Assembly: GCA_018399515.1 (NCBI GenBank)
Contig: JAGYOB010000129.1
Span: forward strand, 1 to 10,719
DNA length: 10,719 nt
From: Candidatus Nanopelagicales bacterium
Lineage (GTDB): Bacteria > Actinomycetota > Actinomycetes > S36-B12
Reading direction: 5' to 3'
In this document: in pieces, positions 1-6,737 of the stretch
How the letters are laid out: the number at the start of each line of letters is the position of its first letter
Position numbering within the stretch: the first letter of the stretch is position 1
Notes under the pieces: model-generated
Database searches by the model: none
What the model was told of the DNA's origin: nothing
What the model saw: only the letters and a program-made list of their open reading frames with translations
Program-made: the position numbers and the translations under genes

Positions 1-27
1 GACGACCGGGACGACCGGGACGACCGC
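1..27 (+). repeat. Three 9-bp tandem repeats encoding DDR units
   Basis: GACGACCGG occurs twice exactly and a third time with one change (GACGACCGC). The repeat is in frame with the partial membrane protein and encodes Asp-Asp-Arg three times. It touches the window edge, so the full copy number is unknown. Confidence 0.85.
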
Positions 28-459
28 GAGCGAGGGCTCCCCGATCGTCGACTCGGTGGATCGGGCCTATCGGAACGCCTGATCCGCAGACATGGACCGG
101 TACCGATCGACCCGCAGAACCCGGCCGAAGCCGCGGATCCAACCGAGTCCACCCCCAGCCTCGGTAGCGGTCCACGCGACTACACCGCTGGATACGACCC
201 ACTCGATGACGACGATGACGACACCGGTCGGTTCGTGCCGCCCGAGCCTCCTCCGCTGCCTCTTCCTCGCCACACCCTCGACATCGTGGGGTGGTCCGCG
301 GCGATCGGTGGACCCGTGGTGCTCGTGGCCAATCAGGTCCTCGCCTGGGGAAGCTGGCTCAGCGGAGTGGGAATCGCGGCATTCATGGGCGGATTCGTCC
401 TGCTGGTCGCCCGGATGCGTGGCGAACGGGACCATGACGATCCCGGGGCGGTCGTCTAG
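1..459 (+). CDS. C-terminal part of a small conserved membrane protein (5' end outside window)
   Basis: Frame 1 is open from the first base to a TAG at 457-459, so this is the last 152 residues of a longer gene. The visible part starts with Asp-Asp-Arg repeats and a charged, Pro-rich, probably disordered stretch, including six consecutive Asp at residues 69-74. A proline-rich motif (PPEPPPLPLPRH, residues 80-91) then precedes two hydrophobic segments at about residues 95-115 and 119-137 and a short charged tail. The layout, acidic linker then 'PPPPLPRP'-like motif then two membrane helices, resembles a family of uncharacterised actinobacterial membrane proteins; that resemblance is from memory. 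A shorter start at the GTG at 235 is possible but would discard the upstream open frame. It faces the ROK kinase gene, with 47 bases between the two stop codons. No function can be assigned. Confidence 0.7.
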   Translation, partial: DDRDDRDDRERGLPDRRLGGSGLSERLIRRHGPVPIDPQNPAEAADPTESTPSLGSGPRDYTAGYDPLDDDDDDTGRFVPPEPPPLPLPRHTLDIVGWSAAIGGPVVLVANQVLAWGSWLSGVGIAAFMGGFVLLVARMRGERDHDDPGAVV

Positions 460-506
460 AGACTCAGGGCACCAGCCGGTCGTCGTCTGCGCGCTCTTGG
501 CTCTGA

Positions 507-1502
507 CTATTCCCGGAGTGCGAGATCAGCGGCTCCGACGACGCCGGCATCATTGCCGAGGCTCGCGGTGACCACGACGGGCCCCTCGCGACCGCCGTAC
601 TTGCTGACCAGATCCGCATGCTCACGCCGCGCCGGTGCCACCAGCATCTCGCCGGCATCGCTGACTCCCCCGCCGATGATGTAGGCCTGCGGGTCGACGA
701 CGGCGGTGAGATCGGCCATTCCCCGACCCAGCCACATCCCGACCTCAGCGAACGCCGCAAGGGCCACCGGATCACCTAGCCGGGCTGCTTCGGTGACGTG
801 CCGCCCACGAACCCCCTCGGGGCTGCCGTCTCCGAGGCGAAGCAGCAGGTGAGCGTCACCGCGCCGGTCCGCGGCGAGTTCGCGCGCCGTGCGGACCAGC
901 GCCGAGCCGCTGGCGTACTGCTCCCAGCAGCCGCGTCGACCGCAGCCGCAGATTCGCCCGTCGGGGACGAGGGTGATGTGACCGATCTCCGCCGCCATCC
1001 CATGGGCGCCGCGGCGCAACCTGCTATCGAGGATCAAACCTCCGCCTATTCCCGTCCCGACGGTGATCACGACGGCATCGTCGAATTCCCGCCCCGATCC
1101 GTGTTGGAATTCGCCCCAGGCGGCGGCATTGGCATCATTTTCAACCACGACCCGTCGCTGGGTCCGATCCGAGACCGCATCAGCGAGCCCAACCTGCGAC
1201 CAGCCGAGGTTGGGTGCGAAGACCACCCGGGAGCGGTCACCATCGACGAGCGCCGCGACTCCGATACCCACCGAATCCAACGGCCCGGGGTGGCCGTCGG
1301 CGAGTGTCGTGATCGCTGTCACGATCGCGTCGATCGTGGCCTGCACATCGCGTGCGGGAGTGGCAATTCGTTCCCGAGTCAGGATCCGGCCGTGCGCATC
1401 GACGACGGCGGCCAGGATCTTCGTACCGCCGACATCCACGCCGATGCTGACGGGAATCTGTTTACCATCGCCGCCTTCGCTCGGCGGTGCAGCGCTGGTC
1501 AT
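507..1502 (-). CDS. ROK-family sugar kinase, probable glucokinase
   Basis: Predicted cytosolic ATP-dependent kinase, most likely glucose to glucose-6-phosphate. The 331-residue product has the usual ROK length. It shows the N-terminal phosphate-binding motif GVDVGGTK (21-28), the ENDAN motif with catalytic-base candidate Asp123, the glycine-rich GTGIGGG (149-155), EIGH (172-175) and the ROK zinc-site signature CGCGRRGCWE (185-194, three Cys with the upstream His175). All key residues are present, and the zinc motif argues for a kinase or kinase-like ROK protein. ROK transcriptional repressors carry an extra N-terminal winged helix, absent here because the ATP motif begins at residue 21. It is the last gene of a three-gene operon, starting 6 bases after the stop of the SRPBCC gene, so it probably shares that operon's promoter. 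Glucose specificity is inferred; other hexoses or N-acetyl sugars are possible. Confidence 0.92.
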   Translation of the reverse strand: MTSAAPPSEGGDGKQIPVSIGVDVGGTKILAAVVDAHGRILTRERIATPARDVQATIDAIVTAITTLADGHPGPLDSVGIGVAALVDGDRSRVVFAPNLGWSQVGLADAVSDRTQRRVVVENDANAAAWGEFQHGSGREFDDAVVITVGTGIGGGLILDSRLRRGAHGMAAEIGHITLVPDGRICGCGRRGCWEQYASGSALVRTARELAADRRGDAHLLLRLGDGSPEGVRGRHVTEAARLGDPVALAAFAEVGMWLGRGMADLTAVVDPQAYIIGGGVSDAGEMLVAPARREHADLVSKYGGREGPVVVTASLGNDAGVVGAADLALRE

Positions 1503-1508
1503 CGACGA

Positions 1509-1967
1509 TCAGACCCCGGTGGATCCGGTGGATCCAGTTGATTCCACTCGCTCTTTCAAACCGCGCAGCGCGGTGTCGACGATGACTTTCTCCGCCTTGC
1601 GCTTGATCATCCCGATCATGGGAACCTTCACATCGACCACCAATCGATACCGCACCTCGGTCTGCTCCGGTGAGCGTTGGGTGAGGTCGTAACTGCCATC
1701 CATCGCACGCAGCATGTCTCCACGGATGAGCTGCCAGGCAACATGGCTATCGCCGGTCCAGTCATAGGCCAATTCGTACGTGTCCTTGATCGGCCCGGAT
1801 GCCAACTCGAAGCGAGCTGTCGCGGGTCGTCCGTCCGCATCGCTGAGCACCGTCACCTCTGTGATGCCGTCGCTCCATTGCGGATAGGCCGGGAGGTCCG
1901 CGATGACAGCCATCACGTGTTCCGCGGAAGCATTGATCAGGATGCTCGACTCAGTCTGCTCGGCCAC
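1509..1967 (-). CDS. SRPBCC (START-like) family protein, Rv2185c-type
   Basis: A 152-residue protein with the pattern of the SRPBCC/polyketide cyclase-like fold: an N-terminal strand with 'SILINASAEHVMAVIADL', then 'YPQWSDGI' and a series of beta strands, and a long C-terminal helix (about residues 115-143, 'IKRKAEKVIVDTALRGLKERVE'-like) that would close a hydrophobic cavity. Such proteins bind or carry hydrophobic ligands; no catalytic motif can be read from sequence. The GTG start at 1967 lies 11 bases after the upstream SRPBCC stop, with a weak GGTGG just before it. The last residues are a repeated Ser-Thr-Gly tail. A pair of SRPBCC genes divergent from fadD15 is also the arrangement I recall in M. 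tuberculosis (Rv2185c, Rv2186c), suggesting a lipid-related role; that is inference. Confidence 0.85.
   Translation of the reverse strand: MAEQTESSILINASAEHVMAVIADLPAYPQWSDGITEVTVLSDADGRPATARFELASGPIKDTYELAYDWTGDSHVAWQLIRGDMLRAMDGSYDLTQRSPEQTEVRYRLVVDVKVPMIGMIKRKAEKVIVDTALRGLKERVESTGSTGSTGV
1516..1542 (-). repeat. Three 9-bp tandem repeats at the 3' end of the SRPBCC gene
   Basis: On the plus strand CCGGTGGAT occurs twice, followed by a diverged third copy CCAGTTGAT. On the coding (minus) strand this gives the C-terminal Ser-Thr-Gly repeats just before the stop codon. Confidence 0.8.
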
Positions 1968-1978
1968 GGTCCACCACG

Positions 1979-2410
1979 TTAGCGTTCGATGAGGGTGAAG
2001 CCGACCGGTTCACCGGGTCGACGGTCGCCTTCGAGTTCGTCCTTCAACCCCCACACCGTTTTCTTCCACGCCAGAGCATGCCGTCGGCGCAGTCGGTCGG
2101 CAACGCGTCGCCCTCGGGCAGAGTCGGTGACGCGGCGGGCCCGCACGGCCGAACCGGGTTCGGTCGGTTCTGCCCGCAGATAGTGGTGCACGACCACACC
2201 ATCACCGTGGGACTCCAGCCAGATCTCCGCAGACCCCACGAGTTCACCGGCGATCGTCCACCGGATGCCCTCGAGGCCGCGATCCATGAAGACGGTCAAT
2301 CTCAGACCCGGCCACCATGTCATCCAGCGGGCTGGGTCCGCGACGACCTCCGCGATCCGCGCCGGGGCGACCACGATGAAGGTCTCGTCGACCAGGTCCA
2401 CGGTGGCCAT
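1979..2410 (-). CDS. Second SRPBCC-like protein, Rv2186c-type
   Basis: A 143-residue protein, first gene of the SRPBCC-SRPBCC-ROK operon. It begins MATVDLVDETFIV followed by 'APARIAEVVADPARW', the usual start of an SRPBCC domain (strand, then short helices), then 'WPGLRLTV', beta-rich sequence through 'VHHYLRAEPT', and a basic C-terminal helix with 'RRRHALAWKKTVWGLKDELE'. That last, highly basic and aromatic helix is distinctive. I chose the ATG at 2410 and not an upstream TTG at 2458, because the domain starts right after it and a TATCCT -10 box lies exactly 6 bases upstream, fitting a leaderless transcript; the 16 extra residues look non-conserved. Hydrophobic-ligand binding is inferred from the fold; function unknown. 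Confidence 0.8.
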   Translation of the reverse strand: MATVDLVDETFIVVAPARIAEVVADPARWMTWWPGLRLTVFMDRGLEGIRWTIAGELVGSAEIWLESHGDGVVVHHYLRAEPTEPGSAVRARRVTDSARGRRVADRLRRRHALAWKKTVWGLKDELEGDRRPGEPVGFTLIER

Positions 2411-2416
2411 ACCCGC

Positions 2417-2422
2417 AGGATA
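2417..2422 (-). promoter_or_regulatory. Leaderless -10 box (TATCCT) for the SRPBCC-ROK operon
   Basis: On the minus strand TATCCT is followed by six bases and then ATG, which puts the expected transcription start on the A of the start codon. It fits the actinobacterial TANNNT consensus. No convincing -35 element is visible. Confidence 0.6.
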
Positions 2423-2446
2423 CGCGTGGGGGCCCGGCTGCGTCGA

Positions 2447-2458
2447 TTGGCGTGCCAA
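2447..2458. promoter_or_regulatory. Palindrome TTGGC-GT-GCCAA between divergent promoters, possible operator
   Basis: A perfect 5-bp inverted repeat with a 2-bp spacer lies between the predicted -10 box of the SRPBCC operon (2417-2422) and that of the acyl-CoA synthetase gene (2475-2480), over the latter's expected -35 zone. Its position would suit a regulator acting on both directions. It is short enough to occur by chance, so the operator role is a guess. Confidence 0.3.
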
Positions 2459-2474
2459 CAGCCCTGCGATCGCG

Positions 2475-2480
2475 TAACGT
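2475..2480 (+). promoter_or_regulatory. Candidate -10 box (TAACGT) for the acyl-CoA synthetase gene
   Basis: TAACGT fits TANNNT and would start transcription near 2487, giving a leader of about 83 bases before the ATG at 2570. No good -35 at 16-18 bp spacing; TTGGCG at 2447 is 22 bp away. Confidence 0.4.
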
Positions 2481-2553
2481 CACCAGACATCTCGGATAGC
2501 CACACGCTCTCCGGGGCCCGACACCAGCCGGACAGCCCTGCCTGCAGCCTTGT

Positions 2554-2560
2554 GAAGGAG
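2554..2560 (+). promoter_or_regulatory. Strong ribosome binding site (GAAGGAG) for the acyl-CoA synthetase gene
   Basis: GAAGGAG sits 9 bases before the ATG at 2570. It fixes the start, because the same frame stays open upstream to 2078 across the region coding on the other strand. It is the only strong Shine-Dalgarno sequence seen in the window. Confidence 0.85.
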
Positions 2561-2569
2561 ACTCCACCC

Positions 2570-4366
2570 ATGAAGACCGAATTCTCCGTGCCGACGATCG
2601 TCGCGCCGCCCACCGAGGGCAATCTCACCGACCACATCGTGGAGAACGCCGCACAGGCCCCCGATCGTGTCGTCCTGTCGCGCCACGAATCGGGTGCCTG
2701 GGTGGGCGTGACGGCTCGGGCTTTCCTCGATCAGGTCAAGGCGGTGGCCAAGGGCCTCATCGCGTCAGGTGTCGAGCCAGGACAGCGCGTTGCGATCATG
2801 TCGCGCACCCGCTACGAGTGGACGGTCGCGGACTATGCGATCTGGTACGCGGGAGGCGTCGCCGTGCCGATCTACGAAACCTCCTCACCCGAGCAGGTCG
2901 AGTGGATCATCGGCGACTCCGATGCAGTCGGGGTGTTCTTGGAGAGCCCGAAGAACAAGGCCGTCTTCGATGAGGTCGCTGATCGACTCCCCGACTGCAC
3001 GCGGTCGTGGATCTTCGACGAAGGAGCGCTGGCTTCACTCACCACAGCGGGCAAGGACGTGTCTGACGAGGCACTGGAAGCTGCTCGGTCGGGTGTGAAG
3101 CCAGAGGACCTGGCCACGATCATCTACACCTCGGGAACCACCGGACGCCCGAAGGGTTGCATGCTGACGCACAAGAGTTTCATGTTCGAAGTCGATAATG
3201 TGGTGCAGGGCATGCCCGAGGTGTTCTTGCGCTCGGGGGCATCGACCCTGCTGTTCCTCCCGCTGGCCCATGTTTTCGGTCGCATCATCCAGCTCGGTTC
3301 CATCCGAGCTCGCGTCCGCCTTGGTCACGCACCGGACGTGAAAAACCTGCTTGAGGATCTGCAGTCCTTCCAACCGACCTTCCTGCTCGCCGTGCCCCGC
3401 GTTTTCGAGAAGGTCTTCAATTCCGCACAGCAGAAGGCGACTGCAGATGGCAAGGGAAGCATTTTCGACACCGCGGCCGGGGTCGCCATCGAATACAGCC
3501 GCTCCCTCGATCAGGGTGGGCCCAGCCTCGTCTTGAAGATCAAGCACGCGCTATTCAACAAACTCGTGTACTCCAAGTTGCGAGCCGCGATGGGTGGGCA
3601 GGTGGCCTGGGCAGTCTCTGGCGGTGCACCCCTCGGCGAACGCCTCGGACACTTCTTCCGCGGCATCGGGGTCACCATCCTCGAGGGGTACGGACTCACC
3701 GAGACGAGCGCGGCAACGACCGTGAACCGCCCGACAGCGTTGAAGATCGGCACGGTCGGGCAACCCTTCCCCGGCGCCTCTGCCAAGGTTGCCGCAGACG
3801 GTGAACTGCTGTTGGCCGGAGCCCAGATCTTCGACGGATACTGGAAGAACCCAACGGCTACCGCCGAGGCGATCGAACCGGATGGCTGGTTCCACTCAGG
3901 CGATATCGGAGAGATCGATGACGACGGCTTCGTGAAGATCACCGGTCGCAAGAAGGAACTCCTCGTCACCGCCGGTGGCAAGAACGTCGCACCCGCAGTG
4001 CTCGAGGACCGCTTGCGTGCGAACTACCTCGTCAGCCAGTGCATGGTCGTCGGAGACGGGCAGCCATTCATCGCCGCCCTCGTCACCATCGATCCGGAAT
4101 CGTTCCCAGCCTGGTTGAAGTCCGCCGGAAAACCCGAATCGCTGACGATCGAGCAGGCAGTGCAGGATCCCGACCTGATCGCCACCATCCAAGGTGCGGT
4201 CGACGAGGCGAACAAGGCCGTGTCGAAGGCGGAATCCATTCGCAAGTTCACCATCCTCAACGTCGACTGGACCGAAGAGGGTGGCCAGCTCACCCCGTCG
4301 ATGAAGCTCAAGCGCAACGTCGTCATGAAGGAGTTCGCCGCCGATGTCGATGCGCTGTACGCGTGA
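2570..4366 (+). CDS. fadD15: Long-chain fatty acyl-CoA synthetase (AMP-forming), FadD15-type
   Basis: Cytosolic or membrane-associated enzyme that activates long-chain fatty acids with ATP and CoA, through an acyl-AMP intermediate. The 598-residue product has all hallmarks of the ANL superfamily: the phosphate-binding loop YTSGTTGRPKG (186-196), GYGLTET (373-379), the ribose-binding Asp445 in HSGDIG, the hinge TGRKKE (458-463) and the C-terminal catalytic Lys579 in TPSMKLKR. Length and the 'PLAHVFGRI' and 'AVPRVFEKV' stretches fit bacterial long-chain acyl-CoA synthetases related to FadD15. The start is set by GAAGGAG nine bases upstream. It diverges from two SRPBCC genes and is followed 41 bases later by a sensor kinase gene that may be cotranscribed. 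Chain-length preference cannot be read from sequence; the gene symbol rests on similarity and on the resemblance to the M. tuberculosis order. Confidence 0.93.
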   Translation: MKTEFSVPTIVAPPTEGNLTDHIVENAAQAPDRVVLSRHESGAWVGVTARAFLDQVKAVAKGLIASGVEPGQRVAIMSRTRYEWTVADYAIWYAGGVAVPIYETSSPEQVEWIIGDSDAVGVFLESPKNKAVFDEVADRLPDCTRSWIFDEGALASLTTAGKDVSDEALEAARSGVKPEDLATIIYTSGTTGRPKGCMLTHKSFMFEVDNVVQGMPEVFLRSGASTLLFLPLAHVFGRIIQLGSIRARVRLGHAPDVKNLLEDLQSFQPTFLLAVPRVFEKVFNSAQQKATADGKGSIFDTAAGVAIEYSRSLDQGGPSLVLKIKHALFNKLVYSKLRAAMGGQVAWAVSGGAPLGERLGHFFRGIGVTILEGYGLTETSAATTVNRPTALKIGTVGQPFPGASAKVAADGELLLAGAQIFDGYWKNPTATAEAIEPDGWFHSGDIGEIDDDGFVKITGRKKELLVTAGGKNVAPAVLEDRLRANYLVSQCMVVGDGQPFIAALVTIDPESFPAWLKSAGKPESLTIEQAVQDPDLIATIQGAVDEANKAVSKAESIRKFTILNVDWTEEGGQLTPSMKLKRNVVMKEFAADVDALYA

Positions 4367-4397
4367 TGTGACGTGATCGCCCTCGCAACACGCTGGC

Positions 4398-4403
4398 TAC
4401 CGT
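4398..4403 (+). promoter_or_regulatory. Possible -10 box (TACCGT) for the two-component pair
   Basis: TACCGT lies 4 bases before the ATG at 4408. The spacing is shorter than the 6-7 bases at the other leaderless candidates, so the start codon may be partly upstream of the true +1 or the match may be chance. The kinase could also be read from the fadD promoter. Confidence 0.35.
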
Positions 4404-4407
4404 CGCG

Positions 4408-6036
4408 ATGACCCGGGTTTCCGATGTGCCCCGATGGGCATGGGAACCCATCGTGCGTGCCATTGGAGTCGTAGCGACGTTCCTGGCCGCCGTGGCCATC
4501 GGGGCGCTGGGAACCGATAGCCACCAGGTGCTTCTCGTCGCCATCGTGGCGGTGACCGCGAGCGTTGCACGGCGGCCAGCGTGGTTGCGATACGTCGCGG
4601 TCCTGCTCGAAGCCGGGGTCGTCGCGGTCATCGTGATCTCCGCTCCGGCTGGCGTTCGTCCTTCCGCGGTGTATCTGCTGGTGCCGCCCATCGTGGCGGC
4701 CCTGATGGCGGGGACCGTCGGAGCCTTGGCGGCATCGTTGGTGTCCGTACTGGTCTTGGTCATCGGGGTCGTGTGGCAGCAGGGGTCAGCACTGCCAGAG
4801 CCGATGGCTGACATCGTGATCTGGTTGGCCATCGCCGTCGCACTCGGCCTCGGAACCGCACTCGCCCGTTACATCCGCGAACGGGTCGCCCCGACCCAGG
4901 ACTCCTACGCCGCCGCCCGCACCCTGCTGACCGCACTGCGCGACGTGACCCGCCGACTACCCGAGGGCTTGGAGGAGCCAGTTCTGGCACGCATGACGCT
5001 GGAGACAGTCGCCGGGATCCTCCCCCATGACCACGCCGCGGTGTATCTGCGGACTCGCTCCGGGGCAACAGTGGAGGCTGCCGGTGCGGATCAGCCCGCA
5101 CCCTGGACCCCGCGCTGGGACCGCGGCCTGTGGGCTCAGGCCCTCGAAGCACAAACCGCTATCCAACGGCCCGGATCTCTGGACGGCTCGGGACTGGCTG
5201 CGGATTGGAGCCAGGCCACTACCGATCAGATCACCAGCGCGATCATCCCCCTGCGACTGGAGGGCTCACCGATCGGCGTCGTGGCTGTGCAGCGACACGG
5301 GCCGCTGTGGCCGATCGATGACCTTGCTCGCGCGCAACGCGAGGTTGATGCAGCGGCCCTACGCCTGGATGCTGCTCGACTCTTCGACGAAATGAGAGAA
5401 CTTGCGACCACCACCGAACGCCACCGGATGTCTCGGGAGATCCACGACGGAATCGCTCAGGAGCTCGCCGGCCTCGGACTCCTGGTCGATGACCTCGTGC
5501 ACGAGGACGTGAATTCCGATGTGCGCGAACGCCTAATCCGGTTGCGTGAAGAGCTCACCCGCATCGTCACTGAACTGCGTCTGTCCATCTTCGATCTGCG
5601 TCTCGATTCGGGAGTGGGGATCACCGACGCACTCGCGCAGTACCTCAACACCGTGGGTAATGACAGCGCCATGACCGTCCACACGGTGCTCGACGAGGAT
5701 GGAACGCGCATTCCCGCAGGACTGTCACCCCAGGTGCTGCGTATCGCGCAGGAGGCGATCACCAACGCCCGTCGACACGCGCATGCCCGGACCCTGTGGG
5801 TGACGTATCGAGTCGACGAAGAAGGGGTCATGCTGCGCATCGCCGACGACGGTCGCGGCATTGATGCGCAGGCGGCACGTCAGGACAGTTTCGGGCTCAC
5901 CATCATGCGAGAAAGAGCCGAGGCACTCGGTGGCGACCTCGTCGTTCGGTCCCGTGATGGTGGAGGCACCGTGGTCGAACTCGTCATCGCACCGGCGGCT
6001 CTGGCTCGCGCCCATCAACGCGATGGTGCCCGATGA
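4408..6036 (+). CDS. NarL-family sensor histidine kinase with membrane and GAF-like domains
   Basis: A 542-residue membrane sensor. Hydrophobic segments fill about residues 12-35, 38-53, 61-78, 86-122 and 132-153, leaving very short loops, so the signal is probably sensed in or near the membrane. Residues about 170-325 look like a GAF domain ('LPHDHAAVYLRTRSG', 'IIPLRLEGSPIGVVAVQ'). A HisKA_3 dimerisation domain follows with ERHRMSREIHDGIAQ, phosphoacceptor His346. The HATPase domain has the N box around Asn453 (QEAITNARRHA), G1 as DDGRGI (480-485) and G2 as FGLTIMRERA (495-504). The RR gene overlaps it by ATGA, so the pair is surely translated together. GAF ligand and stimulus are unknown. 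No cysteine cluster or haem motif is evident in the sensor part. Confidence 0.93.
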   Translation: MTRVSDVPRWAWEPIVRAIGVVATFLAAVAIGALGTDSHQVLLVAIVAVTASVARRPAWLRYVAVLLEAGVVAVIVISAPAGVRPSAVYLLVPPIVAALMAGTVGALAASLVSVLVLVIGVVWQQGSALPEPMADIVIWLAIAVALGLGTALARYIRERVAPTQDSYAAARTLLTALRDVTRRLPEGLEEPVLARMTLETVAGILPHDHAAVYLRTRSGATVEAAGADQPAPWTPRWDRGLWAQALEAQTAIQRPGSLDGSGLAADWSQATTDQITSAIIPLRLEGSPIGVVAVQRHGPLWPIDDLARAQREVDAAALRLDAARLFDEMRELATTTERHRMSREIHDGIAQELAGLGLLVDDLVHEDVNSDVRERLIRLREELTRIVTELRLSIFDLRLDSGVGITDALAQYLNTVGNDSAMTVHTVLDEDGTRIPAGLSPQVLRIAQEAITNARRHAHARTLWVTYRVDEEGVMLRIADDGRGIDAQAARQDSFGLTIMRERAEALGGDLVVRSRDGGGTVVELVIAPAALARAHQRDGAR

Positions 6037-6689
6037 CGCGCGCATCCCAGGTGATCCGGGTGGCGCTCATCGACGATCACGAACTGATCCGAGAAGGGCT
6101 ACGCCGAGCGTTCGAGCGTGAAGCAGACGTGCACGTCGTCGCTGAGGCCGCCACGGTGCAGAACGGTCTGGCCGTTATCAATGCGCAGTCACCTGACGTC
6201 GCGGTGGTCGACCTGCGCCTCCCGGATGGTGATGGCATCACACTGGTGCGCGAAGCTCGCAAAAGGAATGCGCAATTAGGCATCGTGGTCCTCACCATGT
6301 ACGCCGGGGATCAGCATCTGTTCGACGCGCTCGATGCCGGCGCCAGTGCCTTCATCCCCAAGAGCGCACCCGCCGATGAAATCGTCGCTGCGGCACGCCA
6401 CGCAGCGGCGACGCCTCGGACTTTCAGTTCCCCTGATCTCGCCTCAGCCATGCAGCGGCGGTTGAACCAGGAGGGCCCCCATCTCTCCCCCCGGGAACGA
6501 CAGGTCCTCGATCTGCTTGCCGACGGATTGGGAGTGTCCGCGATCTCATCCTCGCTCTATATCTCCGAGTCGACCACCAAGACGCATATATCGCGGTTGT
6601 ACGAGAAATTGGGTGCGGCGAATCGAGCGCAGGCCTTGATGGCCGCACTGCGAGCCGGATTGATCCGGCCGCCGGGGATCGAGCCGTAG
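6033..6689 (+). CDS. LuxR/NarL-type response regulator
   Basis: A 218-residue DNA-binding regulator. The receiver domain (about 7-125) has the acidic pair Asp14/Asp15, phosphoacceptor Asp60 in VVDLRLPDGDG, Thr88 and Lys110 (FIPKSAP). The C-terminal LuxR-type helix-turn-helix spans about 148-212, beginning LSPRERQVLDLLADG and with the recognition-helix stretch ISESTTKTHISRLYEKLG. All switch residues are intact, so it should be phosphorylated by the upstream kinase. The ATG overlaps the kinase stop codon (ATGA at 6033-6036), which implies translational coupling. Targets are unknown; the neighbouring fadD and glycosyltransferase genes are obvious candidates, by proximity only. Confidence 0.95.
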   Translation: MTRASQVIRVALIDDHELIREGLRRAFEREADVHVVAEAATVQNGLAVINAQSPDVAVVDLRLPDGDGITLVREARKRNAQLGIVVLTMYAGDQHLFDALDAGASAFIPKSAPADEIVAAARHAAATPRTFSSPDLASAMQRRLNQEGPHLSPRERQVLDLLADGLGVSAISSSLYISESTTKTHISRLYEKLGAANRAQALMAALRAGLIRPPGIEP

Positions 6690-6725
6690 CCTCCTTGCCC
6701 ACCGGTCGAACGATGTCCGGCCCGT

Positions 6726-6731
6726 TAGTCT
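6726..6731 (+). promoter_or_regulatory. Leaderless -10 box (TAGTCT) for the glycosyltransferase gene
   Basis: TAGTCT is followed by six bases and then the GTG at 6738, so the predicted +1 is the first base of the start codon. This gives the gene its own promoter apart from the two-component operon. No clear -35. Confidence 0.55.
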
Positions 6732-6737
6732 GCGTGA

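Noticed and set aside
460..506. Bidirectional terminator between the membrane protein and ROK kinase genes
   Set aside because: Only short, imperfect inverted matches are visible (such as AGCC/GGCT), with no stable GC stem and no T tract, so I do not call a terminator.
798..1541. Long plus-strand open frame of 247 codons opposite the ROK kinase gene
   Set aside because: It is antisense to a gene with all ROK motifs, has low-complexity Arg/Asp-rich translation and no ribosome binding site; long antisense frames are expected at this GC content.
2411..2458. TTG start adding 16 residues to the second SRPBCC protein
   Set aside because: It would place the TATCCT promoter inside the coding region, and the SRPBCC domain begins right after ATG 2410.
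2078..2569. Upstream extension of the acyl-CoA synthetase frame
   Set aside because: The extension covers the SRPBCC gene on the other strand and carries no family sequence, while GAAGGAG and ATG at 2570 match the normal start of the enzyme.
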